Assembly (NCBI GenBank): GCA_026315105.1
Contig: CM048744.1
Coordinates: forward strand, 929,565,503 to 929,629,502
Origin: Locusta migratoria
Lineage: Eukaryota; Arthropoda; Insecta; Orthoptera; Acrididae
Reading direction: 5' to 3'
Length of the DNA: 64,000 nucleotides
Below, piece by piece: positions 11,170-22,397 of this stretch (position 1 is the stretch's first letter; each line of letters opens with the position of its first letter). A program made the position numbers and the translations under genes. The notes beneath the pieces are model-generated. The model made no database searches. It had not been told where the DNA came from and worked only from the letters and a program-made list of their open reading frames with translations.

Positions 11170-12880
11170 TGACACTTTGTCCTAGCTGAATTTGGAAGTC
11201 GTTCTTGATTCTGGAAACTTCACTAAGATGTCGCCGTCAGATTTTGAAATTTTAATGAACATTACTGGGCCAGTTGTTTCAAAGAAAGTCACAAATTTCA
11301 GAAAGACAACTCCCATGAAAAGAAGCAACAGGAAGGGGTTGCATATTTATTCCACATTTCAAAGACAGCCATATGTCATTACTCTCCCCACAATTTCTGA
11401 AGCCTAGGATGAAGGCTTATGTAAACGTAAACCAGTTTTACTAATATCACTGAAACACATATTTAATTGATGATATATTTATTTATGTTTCCATGTTAAT
11501 CCAGTTCGTCATTTTGAATAAGGAAACTTCTTTAGTCTCAAAGTCACTCACATTACAAATGAATGTGTTACGGAATCTACCGTTGAAAATCCACTCTCAA
11601 TGCTCAGGTTTAGCACACACTGCTGCCTCCTACATACAATCATTTCTGTTTCATAAAAAGCGCTGTAAATACAAAACCTTATCCTCGCCCTTTCATAGGC
11701 AGCCTACTAATATAACTTGATGACGACTCATCTTTAAAAAGAAGATAACGAATCCTGTTGTTATTGCTGCGATTTCGAGAAATGAGAGACTTAATTATTT
11801 TATTTACTTCACATACGTCTGGTGCCAAACAATGTAGGAATTTTCTGTAGGGAGTCCAGCATCTTTTTAATATTTTTATGACGTTGGACATTCTACAGGC
11901 ACTCTGCCTCGTATTAAGGGGACGAGTTCGTTGTTGTTGTTGGTTTTTAGGGAAATGAGTTCGTAAATGTTGCTTTTTTGTCTATTTCATTTCGTAAAGG
12001 AAATCATGGAAAGAAAACATATAACTCTATAGATACACACAGCAAAACCGAACACTACCGCTGCAAAGGTGCATTTAGTGATAACAAGCCACGAACATTG
12101 TCTCTTTGCCGGCACAGCCATGGAACGCAGCTTTTGTGTTGCCAACATGTTGTGAAAATCGGTACCGTAGCACAGAATAAGGAGTATACAGAAAGGAAAC
12201 TCCCGCTGCAGTCTGTCGTCCAAAATTTAGTGCGCATGCGCGGAATCGGCCATCTTGAAAAGCAGTAAACGCGTGGTCTCTCCCTTCTATGTGGCGTGCT
12301 AATGCGCTGTCTTTGTTTGTTTATTGTGTATTTTAGCTGCCTGAATCGCATAAAAGTAAACAAGTATTTGGTGAAATGAAAAGAAAGAACTGTGTGTCAG
12401 TAGATGGAGCTGTTCCGTTTTCATTACGAGCAGCAATGAAAGTAAAGGCGGCCGATTGTGTTCGGCACCTAATTGCCGCAATAATTCTCATACAAATAAG
12501 GATAAAAGCTTCTTCACCTCCCCATAAGATGTTGAACGGTTAGTGAACGTCGCTATATGTGTGGCAAAAGTTGCCAGTTTCCAATGAGAGCAATGTGTGC
12601 ATAATTATTAAAAGTAGCCTTGCTTCTTCACTTGACGATAACTCGCTGTTGCTGTAGCAGTCCAACAGCATCGAAATGTGGAAGTACATTTATATTTTGT
12701 AATTAAAAGTTTAACGTCGCAGGGAATAATATAAAATGAAAGACAAACAACAGCGCGTAAGTAGCGGGACTTCAACATTTTGCGCGTGCGTTCTCTTTTC
12801 CGGTTGCCCACATAGCCGAGATATTACAGGAATTTTTAACGCTCATCTACCTGCTCACCTTCACATAATTTGATGCAAAC
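11170..12880. other. No recognisable gene
   Basis: AT-rich sequence. Short overlapping ORFs on both strands around 11978-12480 do not resemble any family, and none is favoured over its antisense partner. Confidence 0.5.
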
Positions 12881-12886
12881 GGTAAA

Positions 12887-13091
12887 GTTTTACTAACGGC
12901 AACGGAGGCGTAGCGTGCTAATGTTAACAACCGTTGTTCCTCTTACAAGGGGAGATCGGCAATCGGGACCCACCGATTTCGCCCCAACTGCGTGTGTAGA
13001 AGGAGTATGGTCTCCCTATAACGCGCCTGAAATATTTCGTCTCAGTGGGCCTTAGGAAAGGAATAAATGCTCTAGAAAATTTTTACAATAG

Positions 13092-13151
<60 letters not shown>

Positions 13152-13520
13152 CCATTACGCTACGCCGTTTATTCACGAACAGAGCACTGAATAACATGTA
13201 CAGTGCTATCGGAAAAACTTTCGAGAGCATTTCCTCCTTTTCTAAGGCCTACTAAGGCGAAATATTTCAGGCGCGTTATGTGGAGACCCACCTCCTTCTA
13301 CACAGGTAACTTGGGCGAAATCGGCGGGTCCCGAGTGCCAACCTCCCCTTGTTACGATATTCAAACAAATGGAATAAGGGGAATAATCTTGCTGTTCTAG
13401 CTCTATGGCTGGCTGTTTCTTGTATCTACCTTTCTCTGGTCGGTAAAGTAATTGTCCTCGTAAAACGAATATTATGTTGCCAACATTAAACCGTTACTCC
13501 TCCACTGCTGTAAGTAAAAC
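12887..13520. mobile_element. Short TIR element, copy 1, carrying a nested foldback
   Basis: The left end GTTTTACTAACGGCAACGG (12887) and the right end GCTGTAAGTAAAAC (13520) are imperfect inverted repeats. Copy 2 lies just downstream at 13588-13822 with the same internal sequence. Copy 1 is interrupted by the foldback element at 12946-13351. Without that insert, both copies are about 230 bp. The superfamily is unclear, because the flanking TAAA may be a target duplication but is not decisive. Confidence 0.65.
12946..13351. mobile_element. Foldback element nested in copy 1, TTA target duplication
   Basis: Arms of roughly 140 bp are reverse complements of each other, beginning CAAGGGGAG and ending CTCCCCTTG. 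They are flanked on both sides by TTA (12943-12945 and 13352-13354). The loop holds a 55-base poly-T run (13095-13149). A TTA duplication suggests a PIF/Harbinger-like non-autonomous element, although the ends are not diagnostic. The neighbouring copy of the host element lacks this insert and serves as an empty site. Confidence 0.75.
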
Positions 13521-13587
13521 TAAACCAGTCAAATCGATTATACTCATCCTGCCTCCTCCCCTTGTTCTACGCTGCTTAGGCAGGTAA

Positions 13588-13822
13588 AATTTTACTTACG
13601 GCAATGGAGGCATAGTGTGCTAATGTTGACTACGAATGCTCTTCGGATACTCAAACAAATAGATTAAGGGGAATAATTATTTTATGCTGTTCCTGCTCTA
13701 TGGTTGACAGATTTTTCTATATGCCCTTCTCCGATCAGTAAATTTATTATCCTCCTAAAGCAAATACAACTTTTCCAACATTGAAACACAACTACATCAC
13801 TTCCATAAGTAAAATATAACAT
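13588..13822. mobile_element. Short TIR element, copy 2 (uninterrupted)
   Basis: It has the same order of sequence blocks as 12887-13520: ATTTTACTTACGGCAATGG at the left, GTGCTAATGTTGACTA, then a match to both flanks of the foldback insertion, and CCATAAGTAAAAT at the right. It is non-coding. Confidence 0.7.
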
Positions 13823-13850
13823 ATAGGTATAAAATATAACATATAGGTAT
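13811..13850. repeat. Two perfect tandem copies of a 20-bp unit
   Basis: The 20-base unit AAAATATAACATATAGGTAT occurs twice head to tail, directly at the right edge of TIR element copy 2. Confidence 0.95.
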
Positions 13851-13859
13851 TTCCAGTGC

Positions 13860-14479
13860 TAAGAAACGGACTGTGAATTCAAGGAGAGCTGATTTACTTA
13901 AAAATATATTCTCCAGTACTTAGTAAAACTTTTTGTCAGAGTGAAAATTTTCTATTTCTTGAAGTTCACAAACAGAGACTTGAAATATAAAACCAAAATT
14001 GAAAAAAAAAAATTTAAAAAGTTATAAAAGTGACCCATCTGTGAGGTACAAATGGTGTGTAATGTTCTAGTGAATGCATATTGACAAGGAAGATAAGAGG
14101 AAAATAATGAACACTTTTTTCCTTTGCTATAATTGAAACAATGTGTGCCACTATATGATAAGTACAAAATAAGTGTGTTACGTAGTTTTATGCTTCCACT
14201 ACCTGTCCTTCATTTATGTGTAATTTAACAGTTTTATATATGCCCAGACGTCATTACTTCTGTGTAATCACGTTTTACTGCTAAGTCTGACTCAATATTT
14301 TGTGCAAATTTATTCGTGTCAAATAAAACCTGGCAGTTGTAAAGTCACTTTCTTGTTTACAACTAATTTCTCAAACATAACTTCGCGTTACTTGGGATTT
14401 TTCTGGAGATAAGCACCAAATAAAACTATCATTGATTCCATCGTACGTTTTCGTAGTTGTATTAAAATTTAGGCCTACC

Positions 14480-14538
<59 letters not shown>

Positions 14539-15110
14539 TGGATTACAATTAGGTGCAAGAACAGGGCGCAAAATAGAGGAGAGCATAATGAAAAGCCGTT
14601 TACTTTCTTAAAAGTCGGTGAGGTTAGCTGCAGTACGTAAAAAGTCCATTTCCAGCCAAAGTACTATGTGGCTATAGTTCCGCGTTTACTGCCTTTCAAT
14701 ATGGCGTCGAGCGCAACGCTTGGTAACACACAGATCAAAGGTGCCGCCTCCAGCTTTCCGTTCTGTATGTTCCCTATTCTGTGACCATAGTCCAGAACAA
14801 GCAGCCAACGTTGCAGAACATGTTTAAACTCATTGTAAACGCACCCTAACGCCAACAGCGAGCAAAAAAGACTAACCTGTACATTTTTTTCTTAAGTTCG
14901 CTGTGGACTTTCGACTGCTTGTAATCATTTAAAAAGTTGGAAAGCTTCAACTTAAGCTAACCTGCGTCTTCTTCCTTCTCCATGTCGAAAGGTGTGGAAA
15001 AAGTCGAAACTGCTCGCTGTTTACGTGTGACGCGCCAGGCGATTGTTATGTACGCATTGTTGCGTGCATAATTATAAAATAAAAATGTTATGAATGAATG
15101 AGCGCTATTA
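13860..15110. other. No recognisable gene; 57-base poly-T run at 14481-14537
   Basis: AT-rich sequence with a long poly-T tract. An apparent poly-lysine ORF on the minus strand across it is an artefact of the homopolymer. Confidence 0.5.
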
Positions 15111-15221
15111 AATGTTATAAGAGCAGTGGCGGATACAGAATTTTTTCTTGGGGGTGGGGAGGGGGCACAGGGCTGAGGAGGGTGAATATGTCCTTAAAGG
15201 GGTTGTGAGACGAATTTTAAA

Positions 15222-15232
15222 ACACACACACA

Positions 15233-15306
<74 letters not shown>
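15222..15306. repeat. Compound (AC)n-(AT)n microsatellite
   Basis: A short AC run (15222-15233) passes into about 36 AT repeats. Just upstream, at 15125, lies a string resembling a hAT terminus (CAGTGGCGGATACAG). Positions 15310-16240 hold nothing recognised. Confidence 0.95.
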
Positions 15307-15309
<3 letters not shown>

Positions 15310-16240
15310 AATTTTACACAGTTATTATTCCATATAACTAATATAGGAAACACCCAAAATATGCTCCAAAGCCAAAGTCGCTTCTTAGAAAAAAACTCTT
15401 TAATATACCTCCATATAACTATTAGTGCTATTAATGCAGTATTAGTTTCTGTGCTTTACGATGTCATCTTCAAATCCCCATGATTACAAAAATATTACAA
15501 TGATTAAACCACGTTAAATAGTATCAAAATTTACTACAAAATAAAAACAGAGAATTCAGAGTCTGAATACCGTATGTTCAGCTGTGGGGCACTTTGTTTC
15601 ATCCTTTATCAATATATAGGATGAAACACTTGCCCACAGCAGAAATTCATTCGATTTGTCTCAGCTTGGCCAAATGGGTATATGCGAATCCCTACACAGA
15701 GGAAGCCATGCGAAATTGACATTGGTTTTTCCATGTATTTACAACTTTCGAATAATTGGACTATATGAATCAGATGACCACTTGAAAAATTCAAACAATT
15801 GTACAATAATATCGAAAATTTAGAACGGGAAAATCGAAACGTGTAGCTTCAAATAAAACTCTTTATAATGCATGGCAGTACTATTTCTTAGTGTCTAGGG
15901 AAGGAGTGATAAACTGATTACCTAAATCACCTGAATGCGCCGGCCTGAACACAGCCCTAGAAATTCACGATTTTTCCACATAGTTAAATCCTTTTAACTT
16001 TATGTACGTATGAATAAAACGTACACAATCTCATTTATCTCTCAAGGAATCACAAAACAATAAACGACTTTTTATTTCGTTTTATCGTAAATTAGTGACA
16101 AAAAGGAGCAAGAAGCAATTAAAAGGAAACATAACACAAAAGGTCAATTTACGTTATGTTAATTACAGGGATTTTGCCTTTTAAAACTCTCAGTTACATG
16201 CTGTCTGTAAGTAAGTTAATTATTCTAATTCTGAGAGTCC

Positions 16241-16269
16241 CTCCCTCCCTCCCTCCCTCTCTCTCTCTA
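16241..16269. repeat. (TCCC)n/(TC)n microsatellite
   Basis: About five CTCC tetramers followed by TC dinucleotides. Confidence 0.9.
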
Positions 16270-16469
16270 TCAAGAAATGTATTCGACATATTAAGACTCC
16301 GTAACATGAATTCAGTTTCAGTATTTCAATGATAGACGTAACAGTGCTACATGTAAAATTTCCTATAATGATGCAAACGGTCTGCTCGTCTACAGAGGTT
16401 GGCAATCATTCGCTGCAATGATAAATATTTATATTCAGGGTAAAACGAAATCCGCGCACTCAAACTTGC

Positions 16470-17878
16470 AGCAAGATTCCTCATATGCCAGCAATAAAAA
16501 AATACCTCCCACCAAATTTCGTCCTGCGTATGTTTCTGGCAGTTAATGGACGTTCAAGACTCAGTTTGTGTTCCATACAATTACACCAACAAATTACTAG
16601 GGGATGTAGAAGGTGTCTTGAGAAACAAAATGAACATAGAAACCCGTGCCCGGAAACATCGTCCAGCGACGCTACAGAGCGTCGAAATTACTCTAGGGGA
16701 TATCTGGCGGTGCCTGTAACTTGAGACGGAAAAGCTTCGTTCTATTAATCAGCACATCGTTCATGTGAAACTCAGCTTGCCCTTTTCTCACTTGACATCT
16801 TGTGAACCATGGATGAAGAGCAACAGGCAGATTGTGTTTTTCTCGATTTCAAAAAGGTGTTTGACGCGGTGCCACACTGCAGACGGCTAACGAAGATACG
16901 AGCATATGGAATAGGTTCACAGATTTGTGACTGGCTGGAAGACTTCCTAAGTAATAGAACGCAGTACGTTGTTCACGACGGCGAGTATTCATCACAGACG
17001 AGTTTATCGTCAGGCGTGCCCTAGGGGAGTGTGATAGGTCCGCTATTATTTTCTATCTATATAAATGATCTGAGGACAGAGTAACTTGTAAATTGCGGCT
17101 GTTTACTGATGATACTTTGGTGTATAGGAGGGTGTCGTCTTTAACTGACTGTAACAGCATACAGAATGACTTAGCAAAATTTCTAGTTGGTACGAAGATT
17201 GGCAGCTAGCTCTCAATGTAGAAAAATGTAATGTGATGCGCATGAGTAGGAAAAACAATCGCATAATGTTCGAAAACAGCTTTAGTAGTGAGCTTCTTGA
17301 TGCAGTCGCGTCATTCAAATATCTAGGCGTAACATTGCAGAGTGATATGAAATGGAACGAACATGTAAGGTCAGTTGTGAGTAAGGCGGACAGCCGACTT
17401 CAGTTTATTGGGAGAATTTTGGGAAGATGTACATCATCTGTAAAGGAGGCCGCATATAAAACGCTTGTACGACCATATCTTGAATATTGCTCTAGTGTTT
17501 GGGACCCGCAGCAGATCAGTTTAAAGGAAGACATAGAAGCAGTTCAGAGGCGAGCAGCTAGATTCGTTACTGGTAGGTTCGACCAATGCGCAAGTGTCAC
17601 GGAAATGCTCCGGGAAATCAAATGGGGATCGCTGGAGGAACGACGATGTTCTTTTCTAGAAATTCTGTTGACGAACAACAATCTTGCTCTCGCCAACTTA
17701 CATTTCGCGTAATGATCACAAAGACAAGTTAAGAGAAATTAGGGCTCGTACGGAGGCATAAAGGCCTAGGCATTCTTTTTTTCCCTCGTTCTACTTGGGA
17801 GTGGAATATGAAAGGCCTAGTAGTTGTACAGTGTACCTTCCTTACGGTGGATTGCGGAGTATGTATGCAGATGTAGAT
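16470..17878 (+). pseudogene. Jockey/CR1-like non-LTR retrotransposon, RT domain to 3' end
   Basis: This is the best-preserved LINE of its family here. A long open segment starting at 16809 carries RT motif A (VFLDFKKVFDAVPH). Motif B reads SGVP, stop, GSVIGPLLFSIYINDL (about 17010-17070), with a stop where glutamine is usual. Motif C reads LFTDDTLVYRR (17098-17130), with FTDD in place of FADD but both catalytic aspartates kept. An open segment at 17233-17712 holds FKYLGVTLQSDMKWNEHV, LVRPYLEYCSSVWDP and the basic C-terminal tail. The 3' end is near 17878 (GATGTAGAT). Three or more lesions make it non-functional. No N-terminal endonuclease is visible, so the copy is 5'-truncated. The clade is inferred from the motif style. 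Confidence 0.85.
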
Positions 17879-17944
17879 TCTGTGTATCGTCGTTGAATAG
17901 CGTTCCCGGTATTTAGTTTATATGATTTTGATCCTCAAAACGCC

Positions 17945-18090
17945 TTCTACATCTCCTAGAAGCTTGTTGGTGTAATTGTGTAATTCTGAAACACACTGAC
18001 GAATGGAACACACACCCATCTCAGTCTTTGATGTCCATTTACTGCCGAAAATATGCGCAGAACGAAATTTTGTGAGCTACAATTTTTTAG
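17945..18090 (-). mobile_element. Fragment homologous to the 5' part of the LINE at 16470, inverted
   Basis: The reverse complement of this stretch matches 16497-16640: the segments AATTTCGTTCTGCG, GGCAGTAAATGGAC, ACAATTACACCAACAA and GGAGATGTAGAAGG occur in the same order. It is therefore another copy of the LINE's upstream region in opposite orientation, 70 bp beyond the LINE's 3' end. Confidence 0.75.
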
Positions 18091-18139
18091 TGTTGGCTTG
18101 TGACGAAATGTACTGCGAAATCCGAGTGAGCGAATTTCG

Positions 18140-18230
18140 CTTTCTCGTTCGGTGACACAAACATTTGTGGCCGACCGGGACTCGAACTTGGGTCTCCCGC
18201 TTTTCACGAGTAAGTGTGACACATGGAAGT
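18140..18230 (-). mobile_element. tRNA-derived SINE relic (B box only)
   Basis: The minus strand contains an RNA polymerase III B-box-like string (AAGTTCGAGTCCCGG) in a context that resembles a tRNA-derived repeat known to me from orthopterans. The A box and 3' tail are not clear, so this is a tentative call. Positions 18240-19050 hold nothing else recognised. Confidence 0.4.
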
Positions 18231-19056
18231 TTAAGTCAGGCTGGAGAGTATGCCCATGTGACTAAAAGGCTGAATTTGGATCATCAACAGAAAAGACTTT
18301 TCCCCCCAATCATTCAGGTAGAGGAAGACTGTTTCGTTCTTTCACCTTCAGTTGCAGTTGACGTATGAAGGAGGTTTTATTGGTAGTGTAAAAGTGTTCA
18401 GATTACTTCATTTGGCAGCAAAAGATGCCAGTTATTTTAAAACATACATCTTCGGAAGAAATACTGTGACACGAATTACGAGACAATTTACGATATCAAT
18501 GAGAAGAGACCATTCTGAATTTGTGTACAGCCAGCGAAAGAAAAAATAGTTTAAGAAAAGAAAAAACAAAAAGGTTAGGGTACTTCTCATCACAATTTAA
18601 TTTTCCTCTCCATTAACACACTGAATAATTTATTTTCTATTGTAATACTTTTTATACTGTTTTTTATTTTACAAAGCTTCTTAAGTCCGATATTAACGTT
18701 TATGCATGTAATTATCTCGCGAACAATATTCATTCGTTTGAAAACAAACATTGGAGTCACTAAAAATAACAGTTCTTTGTCCGTTCCCAAGACTACAAAT
18801 GAAGACAGAACTCTGCTAATGAGATCTAGGATAAATATCGATTCTTAGTATTTCTTCAGGAGGTTATCTATACAACGATGAAACGACCGTATAAGTATTT
18901 CGATCACTTTTTTGGGGTGGCTTTTATTGTTGAAGGCCTTTTGTGATGATCAGGGATTTACGCAAACACCTCGGTGCAGAGAATTTCTGGGTTAATATTT
19001 GTACAGTATTTTAGATGACGATGAAACACATAGTAAACTCAGATTGTTGTCTTGAT

Positions 19057-19250
19057 GCCGTGGCGGAGTGGCCAAGCGCATTGAGGCGCTATGTTCCGAT
19101 GCGCGAGGCCGTTTGCCGTCGGGGGTTCGAATACCCTCTCGGGCATGGATGTTTGTGCCGTCTTTAGTATACGGTAGTTCATAAGTAATTTGTAAGTTTA
19201 GGGTCTGATGACCCCACATTTAAGTCCATTAAGCTTCACAAACATTTTTT
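19057..19250 (+). mobile_element. tRNA-derived SINE, type B
   Basis: The head starts GCCGTGGCGGAGTGGCCAAG (A box GGCCAAGCGCATTGAGG). A near-palindromic variable-arm region (GATGCGCGAGGCCGT) follows, then the B box GGTTCGAATACC and GGGCATGGATGTTTGTGCC. The shared body (TAAGTTTAGGGTCTGATGACC) and the tail CACAAACATTT come last. The head looks like a class II (long variable arm) tRNA. No convincing target duplication was found. Confidence 0.9.
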
Positions 19251-19623
19251 TAAAATTAGATATTTGTTCTGGGCAGTCAAATTTGCGAAAAAGTGGTACC
19301 AAATGCCTCAAATAATGGTAAAACAGTATTTTCTCTTCCTTTGAACTCACACAGTTTGTGCAGAAAGTCAGAGGTTCCACGTTATCGCTCTTCGATGAAA
19401 AAGGTGATAAAAATATAGAACTTCGTGAGTGCTGAAATGAAATTCGGAGGAAACAGGTCAGCTGGTTAACTTTTTCGTATAAGCGCAACAATAAAATGAG
19501 TTACTGATTTATATCTACATTGTGCAGATTTTTGTGCTTGTAAACTTCCTGTGTAAGCACTTTCTGGCATAACTTCAAGCAGTTTCAGATACGTTTCGTG
19601 TGCTGTTTCCTTGAGGTTCCACC

Positions 19624-19974
19624 TTGCCGTGCTACTTTTCCGCTACCTCTCCGCGTTTTATTTCTGCCCACCTCATACGGATGTTTACAAACATTCGCTG
19701 TTTTCTCAGTCGAGCAACCTTGAGCTCTTTGGAGCAGCCGTCTGGGTCGCGTCTTCTGTCTGCTGGGAAGATTCAAGACGTCTTTCGTCAAAGAGGGCAG
19801 CGCAGCTTTCCTCCGCCTGATGATGCAGCTAATGGCCGTGCACCTTGGCCTCTGGAAGTAAATCAAACCACCACTATCAGGGGCGAAGATAATTCATTGT
19901 TATGGGGAGAGGATTCAGTTTTCGAGTATAAGAACCTCTTTCCAGCCTACCTATCAAGCTATTTAAACGTTTAA
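19624..19974 (+). CDS. Unassigned 116-codon ORF
   Basis: This open frame is longer than most in its AT-rich surroundings and is moderately rich in charged residues in its second half (for example GKIQDVFRQRGQRS). I do not recognise the product or any domain. An overlapping frame on the same strand and one on the minus strand are also open, so it may be chance. It ends with AYLSSYLNV before a stop. No splice sites or promoter are evident. Treat it as a hypothetical ORF or a decayed transposon piece. Confidence 0.15.
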   Translation: MPCYFSATSPRFISAHLIRMFTNIRCFLSRATLSSLEQPSGSRLLSAGKIQDVFRQRGQRSFPPPDDAANGRAPWPLEVNQTTTIRGEDNSLLWGEDSVFEYKNLFPAYLSSYLNV

Positions 19975-20184
19975 AATAAGAGCACAGTTGCATTGTGAGA
20001 AAAAGAAAAAATTAATAAAAAGATTTTACACTAATAAATTTATACAGCTGACAATTTGCGTAGTAAAATTGTAAAAAACTTTGCCAGCTTCCAAAATCAA
20101 CTAACGATGTCTTCATCAGAAAGTATCGTTCTCATGAATCATGAAATGATGAGTGCTATCATAAGTGATCTCAAAGCAATTCCG

Positions 20185-20555
20185 TATTTCTATTTTTCCG
20201 GAAGGCTTTCGACACCGTACCTCACAAGCGTCTTTTAATCAAATTGTGTGCTTATGGAATGTCGCCACAGTTGTACGATTGGATTCGAGATTTCCTCTCA
20301 GAAAGGACGCAGTACGTAGTAGTAGACGGAAAGACTTCTGGCCTAGTGTTATAGTGCCCTTACTCTTCTTTATCTGTATAAACTGCAAAATGTTTTAGAT
20401 ATCTGCATGGTGCAAAAATTGGCAGTTAACCCTAAACAATGAAAAGTGTGAAGTAATCCATATGAGCACTGAGAAAAATCCGTTAAATTTCATTTACACG
20501 ATAAATCAGACAAATATAATGGCCGTATATTGAACTACAGACCTAGCAACGAGAA
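20185..20555 (+). pseudogene. Jockey/CR1-like LINE fragment, left of the RTE insertion
   Basis: Plus-strand sequence retains the RT motif-A region (about 20200-20220, reading as a decayed RKAFDTVPHKR), the following IRDFLSERTQYVVV-like segment, and the region TLNNEKCEVIHMSTEKNPLN (20430-20480). It breaks off at 20555, where the RTE element's 3' tail begins. A 3'-end piece of the same LINE family in the same orientation resumes at 22398. An RTE insertion into an older LINE would explain this, although about 400 bp of the host LINE is missing between the two pieces. Confidence 0.75.
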
Positions 20556-22397
20556 TTGTTGTTGTTGTTGTGGTCTTCAGTCCGCAGACTGGTCTGATGC
20601 TGCTCTCCACGCTACCCTGTCCTGTGCAAGTCTCTTCATCTGAGAATACGTTCGGCAACCTACATCCTTTTGAATCTGCTTACTATATTCGTCCCTCGGT
20701 CTCCCTCTACGATTTTTACCCCACACATTTCCTTCTAAAGCTAAGTTGACAATTCCTTGATGTCTCAGAATGTGTCAAACCAATCTATCCCTTCTCTTAG
20801 TGAGTATATGCCAGAAACTCCTTTTCTCCCCGATTCGGTTAAACACCTCCTCATTAGTTACGTGATCTACCCATTTAATTTTCATCATTCGTCTGTAGCA
20901 CCACATTTCAAAAGCTTCTATCATCTTTTTACCTGAACTCCTTATCGTCCACGTTTCACTCCCATACAATGCTACACTCCAGACAAATGCCTTCAGAAAG
21001 GACTTCCTAACATTTAAATTAACATTGGATGTTAACAAGTTTCGCTTCTTTAGAAAAGCTTTTCTTCCCATAGCCATTGCCGGCCGCGGTGGCCGAGGGG
21101 ACTGAGGCGCTCCAGTCACGGTCTGCACGGCCACTACGGTCGGGGGATATTTGTGCCGTCCTTAGAATAAGGTAGTTGATAAGTAGTTTGTAAGTTTAGG
21201 GACTGATGACCCCGTAGTTAAGTCCCATAAGCTTAACAAACATTTGAACATCCCATAGCCATTCTGCATTTTATATCTTCTTTATTTCGGCCATCAGAAG
21301 TTAACTTGCAACCTAAATAACAAAATTCATCTACTACTTTTATTGTCTCATTACCTAATCTGATTCCTTCAGCATCGCCTGATTTTCTGACAATACATTC
21401 CATTACCTTCGTTTTACTCTTGTTAATGTTCATCTTATATCTTCCTTTCAAGACATTGTCCATCGCATTCAATTGCTCTTCCAAATCTTTTGCGGTCTCT
21501 GACCGAATTATTATGTCATCAGCAAACCGAAATGTATTTATTTCTTCTCCCTGCACTTTAATGACCTCTCCAAATTTCTTCTTCCATTCCTTCACGGCCT
21601 GCTCAATGTACAGATTGAACAACATTGGGGAAAGGCTACAACCCTGTCTTACCCCCTTCCCAACCTCTGCCTCCCTTTCTTGCCCTTCGACTCTAATAAC
21701 CGCTGTCTGGTTTTTGTATAGGTTGAATATAACTCTTCGCTCCCTATATTTTACCCCTGATACCTTCAGAATTTGGAAGAGTGTATTCCAGTCGACATTG
21801 TCAAAAGCTTTCTTCAAATCGACAAATGCTAATAACGTAGTTTTATCTTTCCTTAGCCTATCCTCTAAGATAAGTCTTAATGCGAGTATTGCCTCCCGTG
21901 TCCCTACATTTCTCCTAAATCCAAACATCTTCCCCAAGGTCGGATTGCATAAGTTTTTCCATTCGTCTGTAAATAATTGGTGTTAGTATTTTGCACCCAT
22001 GACTTATTAAACTGATAGTTCTGTAATTTTCACACTTGTCTGCACTTGCTTTCTTTGGAATTGGAATTACAATATTATTCTTGAAGTCGGAGGGTATTTC
22101 CCCTGTCTTATACATCTTGCATACCAGGTGATACAATTTTTCCACGACTGGCTCTCCTAACGACATCAGCAGTTCAGACGGATTATCATCTACTCTAGGG
22201 GCCATGTTTCGACTCAAGTCCTTCAGTGCTCTGTCAAATTCCTCTCGCAGTATCATATCTCCTATGTCATCTTCCTCCAATTCCTCTTCCATTTCTAGAA
22301 TACTGCTTTCAAGTTTATTTCCTTTGTATAGGCCCTCTATATACTCCTTCCACATTTCAGCTTTGCTTAGTACTGATTTTCCGTCTGAGTTCTTGAC
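20556..22397 (-). mobile_element. RTE-type non-LTR retrotransposon, 5'-truncated, SINE inside
   Basis: On the minus strand the element runs from about 22397 to a (CAA)n tail at 20556. Two overlapping open segments, 22355-21915 and 21937-21233, form one reverse transcriptase split by a single frameshift near 21925. Motifs appear in order: IPIPKKASADKCENYRTISL (fingers), KMFGFRRNVGTREAI, LAFVDLKKAFDNVDW (motif A), GVRQGCSLSPMLFNLYIE (motif B) and FRFADDIIIRSE (motif C FADD). A type A SINE interrupts the frame after CRMAMG (21079-21250). The ORF resumes as MAMGRKAFLKKRNLL and continues through SVALYGSETWTI and MKIKWVDHVTNEEV to the 3' end. The RT assignment is certain; the RTE clade is inferred from motif style. 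The N-terminal endonuclease is missing. Confidence 0.9.
21079..21250 (+). mobile_element. tRNA-derived SINE, type A, with B box deleted
   Basis: The head GGCCGCGGTGGCCGAGGGGA and the A-box region are intact. About 23 bp comprising the B box and the following GGGCATGG are missing: the sequence jumps from CGGTCGGGGG to ATATTTGTGCCG. The body and the tail (CATAAGCTTAACAAACATT) are normal. A 13-bp target duplication TCCCATAGCCATT flanks the SINE at 21066-21078 and 21251-21263, which shows insertion into the minus-strand RTE LINE. Confidence 0.95.

Noticed and set aside
14371..14586. 71-codon ORF with a long poly-lysine stretch
   Set aside because: It is a translation of the poly-T run on the opposite strand.
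15108..15483. Tyr-Ile repeat ORFs on both strands
   Set aside because: Artefacts of the (AT)n microsatellite.
16220..16405. ORF with an REREGGREG string
   Set aside because: The string is the complement of the TCCC/TC microsatellite.
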